Positions 34,970 through 44,460 of a stretch of DNA of 64,000 nucleotides are shown here, piece by piece. A program made the position numbers and the translations under genes. Position 1 is the first letter of the stretch; every line of letters starts with the position of its first letter. The notes under the pieces were generated by a model, which did not search any database, was not told the origin of the DNA, and saw only the letters and a list, made by a program, of their open reading frames with translations. Source of the stretch: Scatocola faecipullorum (GTDB lineage: Bacteria > Pseudomonadota > Alphaproteobacteria > RF32 > CAG-239); NCBI GenBank assembly GCA_018714685.1, contig DVNC01000028.1, forward strand, positions 1 through 64,000, in the 5' to 3' direction.

Positions 34970-37078
34970 ATGGCCGATTATCCTTTTCTCGGAGCTCAAT
35001 ACCATAAAGACAAAACGGTTTTCCGCGTTCAGTCGGAACATGCCGCGGGAATGGAGCTCTGCTTGTTTTCCCCGGATGAAAAAGAAGAAATACGCATAAA
35101 AATGAACAAGGGGGACGATAATGTCTGGACGGCGGAAGTCCCCGCCGTTAAACCCGGACAAAAATATGGATACCGCGCGTATGGAGAATATGATCCCTCG
35201 CGCGGTTTGTTTTTTAACCCGGCCAAACTGGCAGTTGACCCTTACGGTTTTGAAGTCAGCAAGACCATGGACGAGTGGACTTCTCCGTTGCTTGATATCG
35301 AAAATTCGCACGACAGCGCTCCGGTTATGCCTAAATCGGTGGTGGTGGACATGAAACGGATATTTGATCCGGAAAAATATCCCCATTTGCAGAAACGCCC
35401 GTCGTTTCCGATTGCCAAAGACATCATTTATGAAACCCATATCAAAAACTTTTCTCACCTGAATACCATGCTCCCCCGGGAAAAACGCGGCAAATTGTCC
35501 GGTCTGGGCGATTCATGGACCCTGAACTATTTCAAACGTCTCGGGGTTAATAATATTGAACTGATGCCGATAGCTCCGACCTGCTGCGGCCGCCAGATTC
35601 AAAAACGGGAAGGGCGGACCGACAGTTGGGGTTATAATCCTTATTGCTTTTTTGCGGTCGATCCCCGTTACGGCAATTGGGAAGATTTTGCCGCTGCCGT
35701 CAGTGAACTGCATAAGGCGGGAATAAAAGTGACGGTGGACGCTGTTTTTAACCATACCGGCGAACACGCCGCCACCGGAGAACGTAATCAGTCCCTGTCA
35801 TTTAAATTGCTGGACAGCCCGAATTATTATCGGCCGGACGGAGACAACCGCGGGCGTTTTATGAACAGTACCGGCTGCGACAATAACTTTAATCTTGATT
35901 CGCCGGCCGGCCGCGGCATTTTGCATAATTATCTCCTGTTGATGCACAAACTGGGCGTGGACGGCATCCGCTGGGATTTGGGCGGCGACAATGCATTGGA
36001 TAATTACGGACGTTTTCAGGAGGACGGAGCCTTTATTCAGGAATTGCGCTTTGCCACCCAAAAGCTGGGTATGGAAATGTATGTGGAACCCTGGAGCGCG
36101 ATGGGGGGAAATTACAGCGGGCGGTTTGCGGCGCTGGTGCCCGGCGTCAAGGAATGGAGCGACAGCCGCAAAAACTTTGTCGGTGAATTTTTCAGCAGCC
36201 GCAACGGTCTGCTCGGACAATTCGGCAATCAGGTTGCCGGTTCTTCGAATGTTGATCCTCACACCAATGAAAGCGCTGTCATCGGAACCGGACGCAGTCA
36301 TGACGGTTTCAGTCTGCTCGGCGCCTATCAGCACCCGAAAAACACCTATCCTAACGGGGAGGAAGGGCGGGACGGCAGTCCTGATATTTACGCCAAGTCA
36401 TATAATGAAGAGGAATTGTTCCGCCGGGCCAACAGCGATATCGCTTTTAACATTCTCAGCAAAGGGATACCTCTGATCCGCAACGGTGATGAACGCGGTT
36501 ATTCCGACCCCAACAATAATCCTTATTGTATTGATGATGCGACCGTCTGGCTGAACTGGGACGAACTGCCGCCGCGCAAACGCCGCCTGTTTTTAAACAT
36601 CTGCCGGTTAAACGCCTTTCGCAGCCGCCACCCCGTTTTCAGCGATCTACAGCTTTTTGACGGCCAGGTGGTTGAAGCCAACGGGGCGAAAGACATTACC
36701 TGGCTGCGGCCGGACGGCAGGGAAATGGAAGGCTCCGATTGGAATTACTATCATGCCAAAACCGGCGCTTATATGCTCAACGGCAGCAATAATAAAGGCA
36801 AACCCCGGGATGACGATTTTATGATTATGGTTTCCGGAGACAACTATCATACCGTTGACTATAAACTTCCGACGCCTCCGGGCGGCGGTAAGTGGCAGCT
36901 GGTTTTCGACAGTTCCCAGGAAGAATTTGCCTCCCGCGTGCAACAGTTTGAGCCCGGCAGTTCTTATGCCCTGAAACCATATTCCTATGTTATTTTGACG
37001 CATAAGAACAATCTTGCCCGTGTCAATGTAAACACATTGAAAGCTTTGGCGGCAAGAAAGAACGCAAAAAGGCGCTGA
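34970..37078 (+). CDS. glgX: GlgX-like glycogen debranching enzyme
   Basis: A 702-aa GH13 isoamylase-type enzyme with an N-terminal CBM48 (about 8-95), the TIM-barrel regions DAVFNHTGEH, DGIRWDLGG (nucleophile Asp), MYVEPW (acid Glu) and GRSHDGFSLL, and a C-terminal beta domain. It removes alpha-1,6 branches from glycogen. The ATG at 34970, behind AGGTG, replaces an earlier in-frame start that lacks a site. No other glycogen gene is in the window. Confidence 0.88.
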   Translation: MADYPFLGAQYHKDKTVFRVQSEHAAGMELCLFSPDEKEEIRIKMNKGDDNVWTAEVPAVKPGQKYGYRAYGEYDPSRGLFFNPAKLAVDPYGFEVSKTMDEWTSPLLDIENSHDSAPVMPKSVVVDMKRIFDPEKYPHLQKRPSFPIAKDIIYETHIKNFSHLNTMLPREKRGKLSGLGDSWTLNYFKRLGVNNIELMPIAPTCCGRQIQKREGRTDSWGYNPYCFFAVDPRYGNWEDFAAAVSELHKAGIKVTVDAVFNHTGEHAATGERNQSLSFKLLDSPNYYRPDGDNRGRFMNSTGCDNNFNLDSPAGRGILHNYLLLMHKLGVDGIRWDLGGDNALDNYGRFQEDGAFIQELRFATQKLGMEMYVEPWSAMGGNYSGRFAALVPGVKEWSDSRKNFVGEFFSSRNGLLGQFGNQVAGSSNVDPHTNESAVIGTGRSHDGFSLLGAYQHPKNTYPNGEEGRDGSPDIYAKSYNEEELFRRANSDIAFNILSKGIPLIRNGDERGYSDPNNNPYCIDDATVWLNWDELPPRKRRLFLNICRLNAFRSRHPVFSDLQLFDGQVVEANGAKDITWLRPDGREMEGSDWNYYHAKTGAYMLNGSNNKGKPRDDDFMIMVSGDNYHTVDYKLPTPPGGGKWQLVFDSSQEEFASRVQQFEPGSSYALKPYSYVILTHKNNLARVNVNTLKALAARKNAKRR

Positions 37079-37148
37079 TATTAGCAAAATATTAAAGGAC
37101 TTCTTTTATGCTTATAGTCCAACGGCCGGTCATCCAGAGGGGTAGAGC

Positions 37149-38717
37149 ATGAAAGACAATTCCGACATTGATTATAAACGGCGGACGCATTATATCATAA
37201 TTGCGCTGCTGGGTATTGCTGTGCTGTGGCTGAATTATTGCAGCCTGAGAGCGCATGTCTCGTCAAATTCCCGGCTCATCACCGATTATCAGCCCAAGGA
37301 GGACGAATTGGCCCGATATCGTAACCCGGCGGTTGCCGGCATATTCTATTCCGCCGACAAAGACCGGCTGGACAGCGAAGTAGAGCATTATCTGGCGGAT
37401 ACCGCTTCGCCGTTGGATTACCAGCCCCGAATTCTGATTGTGCCGCATGCCGGTTATGTTTATTCGGCTTCAACGGCGGCTAAAGCTTACGGCCGTCTGC
37501 AAAAATATGCCGCCAAAATCAAAAACGTTATTTTGCTCGGGCCGTCTCACCGTGTTGCTTTTCGGGGAGCGGCGCTCCCTTCGGCCGATTTCTTTGCCAC
37601 CCCGCTGGGCGCCGTTCCGGTTAATCGGGAGTTGACCGCGCAGCTTGCCGCTTTGCCGGGATTTAAAATTGATGATCATCCCCACAAGGAAGAACACAGT
37701 TTGGAAGTGCAGCTGCCTTTTCTGCAAAAAGTTTTGAAAAAATTTAAGATTATTCCTGTCGTTTACGGAGAGGTCGATCCCGGGCTTTTGGCGCAGGCTC
37801 TGGAGCCTCTGGTCGAAAGAGACGATACGCTGCTGGTCGTTTCGGCAGACCTGTCTCATTACAACGATTACGAAACCGCCAGGGAACTGGACGGCCGCAC
37901 GGCCGATATGGTTGCCAATAATCAGGCGGAACTGGAAAACCACATGTCCTGCGGGGCCGACGGCATTAATGCCGCACTGCTGATAGCCAAAGAAGCCGCT
38001 TTGCGTCCGGAAATGCTTGAACTGCTCAATTCCGGCGATACGTCCGGCGACAAACAGCGCGTTGTCGGCTACGGAGCCTGGAGCTTTGGCGAAGGAGAAA
38101 AACCGGCGTCCAAACCGAAACTGTCGCCGCTGGAACGGGAAACCGAGAATTTAAAATTGTTTGCCGCGGCTTATAAAGACCAGTTGCGCCGAATTGTCAG
38201 CCGTTCGCTTGCCGAAGCGGTTCGGCACAAACACTATTCGCCCGCGCGAAAAGATTACGGCAACGAACTTTTTGATAAAGGCGCTTCTTTTGTAACGCTG
38301 AAGCAAAACGGAGAATTGCGCGGCTGTGTCGGAACGGTGGTTCCCCATGTCGCCGTTGCTCATGATTTGGCCGAAAATGCGTATCGCGCCGCAATGGAAG
38401 ACGGACGTTTTTCGCCGCTGACGGAAGAAGAACTCTCCCGCACCCGCTTTTCAATTTCACTTCTGACCGGCTTTGAGCGAGTGCCTTACTGGGATGAATC
38501 TGATTTGCTGAATCGCATCAGGCCGGGAATTGACGGCCTGATTATCCGCGACGGCGACCGTCAGGGACTGTTCTTGCCTTCTGTCTGGAAAGAGCTTCCC
38601 GACAAGGCTGAATTTCTGAAGAATTTAAAAGTAAAGGCCGGGTTTAATCCCAGCTATTGGTCAAATAACATAAAGGTCTATCGTTTTAGAACCGTGGAGA
38701 TAAATGATGAAGATTAA
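37149..38717 (+). CDS. membrane-anchored Memo-AMMECR1 fusion (AmmeMemoRadiSam B plus A)
   Basis: A 522-aa protein: one N-terminal helix (15-31), a Memo domain (about 55-320) with PHAGYVYS, LGPSHR, EEHSLEVQLPFL and SCGADGINA, and an AMMECR1 domain (about 345-515) with LRGCVGT and DGRFSPLTEEEL. The two modules are often separate genes next to a radical SAM partner, which is absent here. Function is unknown in bacteria. It overlaps the M49 gene by 14 bases. Confidence 0.85.
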   Translation: MKDNSDIDYKRRTHYIIIALLGIAVLWLNYCSLRAHVSSNSRLITDYQPKEDELARYRNPAVAGIFYSADKDRLDSEVEHYLADTASPLDYQPRILIVPHAGYVYSASTAAKAYGRLQKYAAKIKNVILLGPSHRVAFRGAALPSADFFATPLGAVPVNRELTAQLAALPGFKIDDHPHKEEHSLEVQLPFLQKVLKKFKIIPVVYGEVDPGLLAQALEPLVERDDTLLVVSADLSHYNDYETARELDGRTADMVANNQAELENHMSCGADGINAALLIAKEAALRPEMLELLNSGDTSGDKQRVVGYGAWSFGEGEKPASKPKLSPLERETENLKLFAAAYKDQLRRIVSRSLAEAVRHKHYSPARKDYGNELFDKGASFVTLKQNGELRGCVGTVVPHVAVAHDLAENAYRAAMEDGRFSPLTEEELSRTRFSISLLTGFERVPYWDESDLLNRIRPGIDGLIIRDGDRQGLFLPSVWKELPDKAEFLKNLKVKAGFNPSYWSNNIKVYRFRTVEINDED

Positions 38718-40419
38718 CGGATACGAAATTGCTTTGAGCGAGGCGCAGCTGGACGATATCATAAATAACCGCATGCGCAGGGTAAAACTGGTTTCCAAAG
38801 ATTTTGCCGGCTATAAAAATCTGACCGAAGGCAATAAAAAGGCTTTGGAACATCTGGTTGCTGCCGCCAAAATTTTTGACGATGTGGCGATGGAGCAGGA
38901 TCACGAGATGAACCTGCCGATGAAAAAAGCCTTGGAAGAAGCTGCCCAAAACAGTACTTATGCCGCCAAGGCGCTCAAACTTTTCACCTCTTTCCACGGT
39001 GTGGAAGGACACAACGGTATTGACCTGGAACCGGTCGAAATTTTCAAAGGCATCAAAGGAGCCAAAGGACGCAATTTTTATCCGGCGGATTTGGGGGTTG
39101 AAGAGTTCCATGAGATTTTGACCCGAATGGTCAACGAAGGCAAAATCGACGAAGTCAAAAAGATTTTGAGCGTGCGCACCATGGTGCGCCGCGACGGCAA
39201 AAACCTGAAGGCGATTGACTATACCGAATATTTCAAGGATGCTTTCTCCAAAGCGGCCAATGAAATCGAAGTTGCCGCCCATTATACCACCGATGAAGAT
39301 TTTAAAGATTATCTCGGCTGGTAGGCGCAGGCCCTGCTGCAAAACAACGAAGATATGGACATGCTGGCGGACAAGCATTGGGCCGTGCTGCAAAACAACA
39401 ACCAGCTGGAATTTACTCTCGGCCGTGAAAGCTATGACGATGAACTGACCCCGACCGTTTACGACAATCCCGCTTTGCTGGAACTTCTGAACCAACATCA
39501 GATTGAAGTCAATCCCAAAGATATGCTCGGTGTGCGCGTCGGCATTATTAACAAAGAAGGCACGGATCTGATTCTCAAGTTTAAGCAGCATATGCCGGAA
39601 CTGGCCAAATTAATGCCTTATGCCGGACAATATCATCAGTCGGTTTCCGACGCCGGTGAATTGAAACAAACCATGGTTGACGTTGATGTTGTTGCCCTGA
39701 CCGGAGATTATGCCCAGTGCCGCGGCGCCATTACCACGGCGCAGAATCTGCCCAACAACGACAAACTGGCAATTAAAACCGGCGGCGGTCGCCGCAATGC
39801 TTATCACCGTCAGGTGCGTATGAGCGGCGATCCCGAACGCAACCGGAAACTGCTTGAGCGCCTGGTTGCGCCGGAACTGCATAAATATTTTGATTTGGAG
39901 GCTGATCACCTGTTTGTCATCGGCCACGAAAACGGGCATTCCCTCGGGCCGGACAATGAATATCAGCGCGCTCTCGGACTTTATAAAAGCACCGTTGAAG
40001 AAGAAAAGGCCGACGTTGTCTCCATCGCCTTTATGCCTGAATATGTCAAAGCCGGTGTAATTGACGAGGAAACTTTAAAGAAAATTTACACCACCTGGGT
40101 CGCTTACCGCCTGTTTCTGAAAGCGCAGCCGTTGGAAGCCCATCGTGTCGGGGAACTGATTCATTTTAACTTCCTGCATGATAACGGAGCCTTCTGGTTT
40201 GATGATGAGCATAAGCTGCACATCAATTTTGACAAGTTCCATGATGTTGTTTACGCCATGCTGAAAGAGACGATTGAAGTCCAGTTGTCAAAATCGTCGG
40301 AAAAAGCCAAAGCTTTTATTGATAAATATACCAAATGGGGTAAAGAATCCCAGTATATTGCCAAAGTTCAAAACGAGCTCGGCGTCAAAAACTATATATG
40401 GATTGAGGATAATTTTTAG
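38704..40419 (+). pseudogene. dipeptidyl peptidase III (M49) with in-frame amber codon
   Basis: Two open parts in one frame (38704-39324 and 39325-40419) are split by a single TAG at codon 207 (39322-39324). Together they give a 571-codon M49-like peptidase. The zinc site HENGH is at codons 408-412 (a HExxH rather than HExxxH form), with EEEKAD downstream. The sequence on both sides keeps coding character, with no frameshift. A CAG to TAG change (Gln) would explain it. Elsewhere TAG is used as an ordinary stop (sufD, sdaA-adjacent and other genes), so recoding is unlikely. Either a recent null allele, readthrough or an assembly error. Confidence 0.75.
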
Positions 40420-40421
40420 AT

Positions 40422-41804
40422 ATGTATTACAGCTTCTTTGAGATTTTCTCGATAGGGGTCGGCCCGTCGAGTTCGCATACTGTCGGCCCGATGCGGGCGG
40501 CCAAACGCTGGCTGGATAACCTGCGTAAAGAAAATCTGTTCGAGAAAGTTGCCAAGGTTGAGGTAACCTTATACGGCTCTCTGGCTCTGACCGGTTTCGG
40601 TCACGGAACGGTCAAGGCAATTGTCTACGGGCTGATGGGCCTGGAGGCCGAAGCCATCGACCCTGAAATTCCTTATGTTAATGCTGTCGAACGCGATAAA
40701 ATTCTCCACCTCGGGCAGGAGCGTGCCATTCCTTTCGATTTGGATAAAAACGTTGTTTTTGAAAAGGAAATATTTCTGCCCGAACATTCCAACGGCATGC
40801 GTTTCAAAGCACTGGACGCTGACGGCCGGGTTTTGCTGAATGAGGTCTATTTTTCGGTCGGCGGCGGAACCGTTGCCCGTCAGGATGAAATGGCTTCCCG
40901 CAGCGAACGCGAGCCCTATAAGGTGCCTTACGACTTTGAAAGCTGCAGTCAGTTGATGGCGCTTTGCGAAAAACATAATCTGACCATTGCCGAATTGGTT
41001 ATGGCCAATGAAACGGCTCTGCGTCCGGCAGAAGAAGTGGAAGCGGGCATAGCCAAAATCAACCGGGTGATGCAGCATTCGCTTGAGCGCGGAATGAAAG
41101 CTCAGGGCATTTTGCCCGGCGGTCTGAACATTGAACGCCGTGCCCACAAACTTTATCAGCGGCTGGAAGAAAAATTTATCAACAATGATTATGATCCGCT
41201 GGATATGATTGACTGGATTAATCTTTGGGGTTTCGCCGTTGCCGAAGAAAATGCTTCCGGCGGCCAGGTGGTAACCGCACCGACCATGGGATCGGCCGGA
41301 ATTATTCCTGCCGTCATGCGCTATTATGAGCGTTTTGCCCATGTCAAATCACCTTATAAAGTAGATGAAGGCGTGAAAGTCTTCCTTTTGACCGCCTCGG
41401 CAATTTGCAGCCTCTATCGTACCAATGCCTCCATTTCCGGCGCCGAAGTCGGCTGCCAGGGCGAAGTCGGTGTCGCCTGCTCCATGGCTGCCGCCGGTTT
41501 GGTTGCCGCAATGGGCGGCAGCAACAGACAGGTTGAAAATGCTGCCGAAATTGCCATGGAACACAATCTCGGACTGACCTGCGACCCGTTAAGCGGCTTG
41601 GTTCAGGTTCCCTGTATCGAGCGCAATGCCATGGGAGCCATCAAAGCGGTCAATTCCGCCCGTTTGGCCCTGCGCGGAACCGGCCAGCACGTCGTTTCGC
41701 TCGACAGCGTGATTAAAACCATGTTTGACACCGGGCGCGACATGCACAACAAATACAAGGAAACCTCGCTCGGCGGTTTGGCCGTCAATGTGGCGAACTG
41801 CTAA
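40422..41804 (+). CDS. sdaA: SdaA, L-serine ammonia-lyase (Fe-S)
   Basis: A 460-aa single-chain serine dehydratase that turns serine into pyruvate and ammonia using a 4Fe-4S cluster. Seen: the N-terminal SSSHTVGPMRAA, the cluster-region GAEVGCQGEVGVACSMAAAG and GLTCDPLSGLVQVPCIERNAMGA. It starts just after the M49 gene and depends on the SUF system encoded at the left of the window. Confidence 0.95.
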   Translation: MYYSFFEIFSIGVGPSSSHTVGPMRAAKRWLDNLRKENLFEKVAKVEVTLYGSLALTGFGHGTVKAIVYGLMGLEAEAIDPEIPYVNAVERDKILHLGQERAIPFDLDKNVVFEKEIFLPEHSNGMRFKALDADGRVLLNEVYFSVGGGTVARQDEMASRSEREPYKVPYDFESCSQLMALCEKHNLTIAELVMANETALRPAEEVEAGIAKINRVMQHSLERGMKAQGILPGGLNIERRAHKLYQRLEEKFINNDYDPLDMIDWINLWGFAVAEENASGGQVVTAPTMGSAGIIPAVMRYYERFAHVKSPYKVDEGVKVFLLTASAICSLYRTNASISGAEVGCQGEVGVACSMAAAGLVAAMGGSNRQVENAAEIAMEHNLGLTCDPLSGLVQVPCIERNAMGAIKAVNSARLALRGTGQHVVSLDSVIKTMFDTGRDMHNKYKETSLGGLAVNVANC

Positions 41805-41891
41805 AAAGTCAGATAATTTTCTTGCCTTATTTGCAAAAATATCCCACTATACTAGGCAATAAACGTGTCATTTACGGTGGGATTTTTTTAT

Positions 41892-42260
41892 ATGTATAAA
41901 AAATTAATTGCCGGTGAGTTCGGCCTGCGTGATACTTTCTGGAAATACGGCGTCATGGGAACGCTCTTGGGGCTGTTTGTCGTCAAGCTGTTCGGCAGCC
42001 TGCTGGCGCCTAAACTGGCCGGGGTCAGCATCTATAAATATTTTACGGTTTATTTCAATCCGCTTACCATGGATACCGGCATCGTCGTTTACACCGTCTG
42101 CTATCTCACCAGTCTGTTTGTCTTTGTGGCCTATAACATTTCAATGGTGCTGGCCGTCTGGCGGAGTGCGGCCGCTTATGAGCGGAGTCCCTGGCTGCGC
42201 CATATTGCCCGCCTGATGATGCTTTTGATTGTCTATACCTGCTTCCGTCTCATCTTTTAG
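41892..42260 (+). CDS. small inner-membrane protein, 122 aa
   Basis: Three transmembrane helices and short charged loops (RSAAAYERSPW). The ATG at 41892 is preferred over an in-frame GTG at 41865. GGTGGG lies somewhat far upstream. No family recognised. Confidence 0.55.
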   Translation: MYKKLIAGEFGLRDTFWKYGVMGTLLGLFVVKLFGSLLAPKLAGVSIYKYFTVYFNPLTMDTGIVVYTVCYLTSLFVFVAYNISMVLAVWRSAAAYERSPWLRHIARLMMLLIVYTCFRLIF

Positions 42261-42272
42261 AAAGGAAACCGG

Positions 42273-42434
42273 ATGAAAAAAATATTTGCCTTTTTTGCAC
42301 TTTTGTTGTTGTGGGGGTGTGTCGAAGCCGGGGAATTTACGCCCAAACGCCACCGGATGCACGATTTGAACCGCACCGAAACCTGCGCGCAGGATTCCCG
42401 CAAATGCATTCAGGGGACAAACATTCCCTGGTAA
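42273..42434 (+). CDS. small lipoprotein, 53 aa
   Basis: Signal peptide with lipobox LWGC (Cys at residue 16), then a short basic mature part with two more cysteines (TCAQDSRKC) and a final NIPW. AAAGGAAA lies before the ATG, 12 bases after the previous gene, so the two are likely co-transcribed. Unknown role. Confidence 0.65.
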   Translation: MKKIFAFFALLLLWGCVEAGEFTPKRHRMHDLNRTETCAQDSRKCIQGTNIPW

Positions 42435-42445
42435 AATAAGTAATA

Positions 42446-42478
42446 AAAAAAGCACCTTTCAAGGTGCTTTTTTTATTA
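42446..42478. terminator. bidirectional rho-independent terminator
   Basis: AAAAAAGCACCTT-TC-AAGGTGCTTTTTT is nearly symmetric, so it serves both convergent genes. Confidence 0.9.
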
Positions 42479-43273
42479 ATCAATATTAACCACCAAGCCT
42501 TTGTTAATTAAAAAATTCGGAGTTTTGCCGTTAAAACTGTTATATTTTTTCACCAGTTCCAAAGCCTCGTTGTCGGCAACCGGCTGGCGATTGTGGCTGC
42601 TGCCCGAAGTTTTTGCCGCTTTGGCCGGAACCGCGCTTTGCGCCGTCATTTCGGCTTCCTGCTCTTTGGCTTTGTCAACTTTGATTTCTTCCGGCGCTTT
42701 CAGAATCTTGTCCAAAATGCCCTGTGTCTCTTTGGAGCGGCGGTTGGTGTAAACAATGTTCTGTTTGTCTGCCGGCAGAATTTCCAGAATTTTTTCCAGA
42801 TTGCCCAGCTGTTTTTTCTTTTTGATTAAATTAATGTCGTCCACCACCAGAATATTGGTTTTCGTCAGGTCAAGCTTGTCTTCGCCGACCAGTTCCACCA
42901 GCAAATCCGGCGACCCGATAATTACATTGGCTTCATTGTCAATGTCTTCGTCTTTATCCTTAATTGTCGCTTCGTTGATTTCATGATATTTGTTGAAAAT
43001 CGCCATCCGGTCGGAAGCAACCACCGACTGCTCTGAATCGGCGGTGATAATCAGAATGTTTCTCTGTTTGCCTTTGCCGTCGGAAATCAAATCAATCAGC
43101 GGAAAGACATAAGACGTCGTTTTGCCGCAGCCGGCCGGAGCAATCGTAAAAACGTCTTTTCCTTGTAAAATGGAGGGAATAACGTCAGCCTGAACCGTCG
43201 TCGGTTCGGTGATGCCGAATTCGTCAATGGCCTGTACGGTCTTGGGGCTTAAGCCTAATTCTAAAAAATTCAT
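42476..43273 (-). CDS. degenerate DEAD-box helicase N-terminal half
   Basis: A 265-aa protein matching only the first RecA domain of DEAD-box helicases: Q motif (FGITEPTTVQ), Walker A APAGCGKTT and the core strands. The DEAD motif reads DDIN and the SAT motif is replaced by YTN. The second RecA domain is absent; instead there is an acidic/basic linker and a C-terminal LVKKYNSFNGKTPNFLINKGL segment. Helicase activity is unlikely; ATP or RNA binding remains possible. Confidence 0.75.
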   Translation of the reverse strand: MNFLELGLSPKTVQAIDEFGITEPTTVQADVIPSILQGKDVFTIAPAGCGKTTSYVFPLIDLISDGKGKQRNILIITADSEQSVVASDRMAIFNKYHEINEATIKDKDEDIDNEANVIIGSPDLLVELVGEDKLDLTKTNILVVDDINLIKKKKQLGNLEKILEILPADKQNIVYTNRRSKETQGILDKILKAPEEIKVDKAKEQEAEMTAQSAVPAKAAKTSGSSHNRQPVADNEALELVKKYNSFNGKTPNFLINKGLVVNID

Positions 43274-43349
43274 GGTAGTTCTTCTTATTTTTCTGGTCTA
43301 TTTTAATTTCTTGCAGTATCATGTATTTTATAAAGTTAGTCAACCATAA

Positions 43350-43910
43350 ATGAAAGTCACTGCCATGTTGATGAATAAAAACGATTCAATCCTGCTCATT
43401 ATTGACGTGCAGGAGAACTTAGCCCCGGCGCAGGAAAGCCCCCGCGAAGTAATCAACGGCTGCGCGTCGCTGCTGAATGTTGCCAAAAAACTGAGTATCC
43501 CCTTTCTGATTGCCGAGCAGGATCGCAGCAAGTTCGGCCCGACCATGATTGATTTGCGAAATGTTTTGGGCGATGACGGTGCCTATTTTGAAAAAGATAC
43601 GCTTTCCTGCTACAAAAATGACAATATCCGCCGCGCTATCGAAAAATCAGGCAAAAAACAGCTGATTATTGCCGGACTGGAAACGCATCTTTGTGTGCTC
43701 CAGACGGCGATTGATTTTGCCGAGGCCGGATATAATGTCTTTGTGGTTGCTGACAGCAGTTCATCGCGCAACGGCATGCAAAGCGTTATGGGCGTTCAGC
43801 GTCTGCTGCGCAACGGTGTGGACGTGGTGACCCGTGAAATGGTTATGTTTGAATGGATGGATCAGTCCGGCAGCCCGCTGTTTAACGAATTGTGGGAGCG
43901 CCGTCCCTGA
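43350..43910 (+). CDS. isochorismatase-family hydrolase
   Basis: A 186-aa cysteine hydrolase-like protein with Asp in LLIIDVQENL, Lys in the FEKDTLSCYKND region and the nucleophile Cys in AGLETHLCVLQTA. The family includes nicotinamidases and isochorismatases. Start uncertain among three close ATG codons (43350, 43365, 43371), none with a clear ribosome site. Confidence 0.82.
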   Translation: MKVTAMLMNKNDSILLIIDVQENLAPAQESPREVINGCASLLNVAKKLSIPFLIAEQDRSKFGPTMIDLRNVLGDDGAYFEKDTLSCYKNDNIRRAIEKSGKKQLIIAGLETHLCVLQTAIDFAEAGYNVFVVADSSSSRNGMQSVMGVQRLLRNGVDVVTREMVMFEWMDQSGSPLFNELWERRP

Positions 43911-43926
43911 AGCTTTTCCCGTAAAT

Positions 43927-43961
43927 AAAACCTCTGCGGCAAAGCAGAGGTTTTATTTTGT
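43927..43961. terminator. terminator between convergent genes
   Basis: AAAACCTCTGC / GCAGAGGTTTT around GGCAAA, T-rich on both sides. Confidence 0.85.
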
Positions 43962-43983
43962 TTGTTTTCTTGCGGGCGGCCAG

Positions 43984-44352
43984 TTATTTGCCGGCTCGTC
44001 CGTAAGAGTCCTCATAACGGATAATGTCGCTCTCGTCCAGATTGTCTCCGGTTTGAACTTCGATGAATTCCATCATGTCGTTCGTGTCGTTTTGAATCCG
44101 GTGTTTGGTTTTGGCCGGAATAAAGACGGCGTCATTGGCTTTTTTGAACAGCTTGTCCTCGCCCAGGGTGACAACGGCTTCGCCTTTGATGATAATCCAG
44201 TGCTCGTCGCGGAAGTTGTGTGACTGCAGGGAAAGGATGTTTCCCGGCGTTACGCAGATTCTTTTAACGCAGAAACCGTCGCCCGCGTCCAGAACTTCCC
44301 ATGTTCCCCACGGTCTGGTGTCGCGGTCGCCTTTTTGATAATTGTTACTCAT
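43984..44352 (-). CDS. cupin, mannose-6-phosphate isomerase type II-like
   Basis: A 122-aa single cupin with RPWGTWEVLDAGDGF at the start, the metal-site region LQSHNFRDEHW and a second motif IPAKTKHRIQN. This matches the C-terminal domain of ManC-type or stand-alone type II phosphomannose isomerases. AGAGAAAA precedes the ATG. Confidence 0.82.
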   Translation of the reverse strand: MSNNYQKGDRDTRPWGTWEVLDAGDGFCVKRICVTPGNILSLQSHNFRDEHWIIIKGEAVVTLGEDKLFKKANDAVFIPAKTKHRIQNDTNDMMEFIEVQTGDNLDESDIIRYEDSYGRAGK

Positions 44353-44460
44353 AATTTTCTCTGTTAATTATTAAAATAAAATAAGATTATTCTTGATGAA
44401 AAGATATAGATATTATATAAAAAATCAAGTTGAATTTTTTTTAGGCAATTGGATAAAATT

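Noticed and set aside
37120..37148. tRNA-like stretch AGAGGGGTAGAGC before the Memo fusion
   Set aside because: Only a D-arm-like string; no other tRNA arms are present.
39322..39324. Pyrrolysine or general TAG recoding
   Set aside because: TAG ends other genes in the window, RF1 is intact, and no Pyl genes are seen.
38686..39591. Minus-strand frame opposite the M49 gene
   Set aside because: Antisense to conserved peptidase sequence; no ribosome site or motif.
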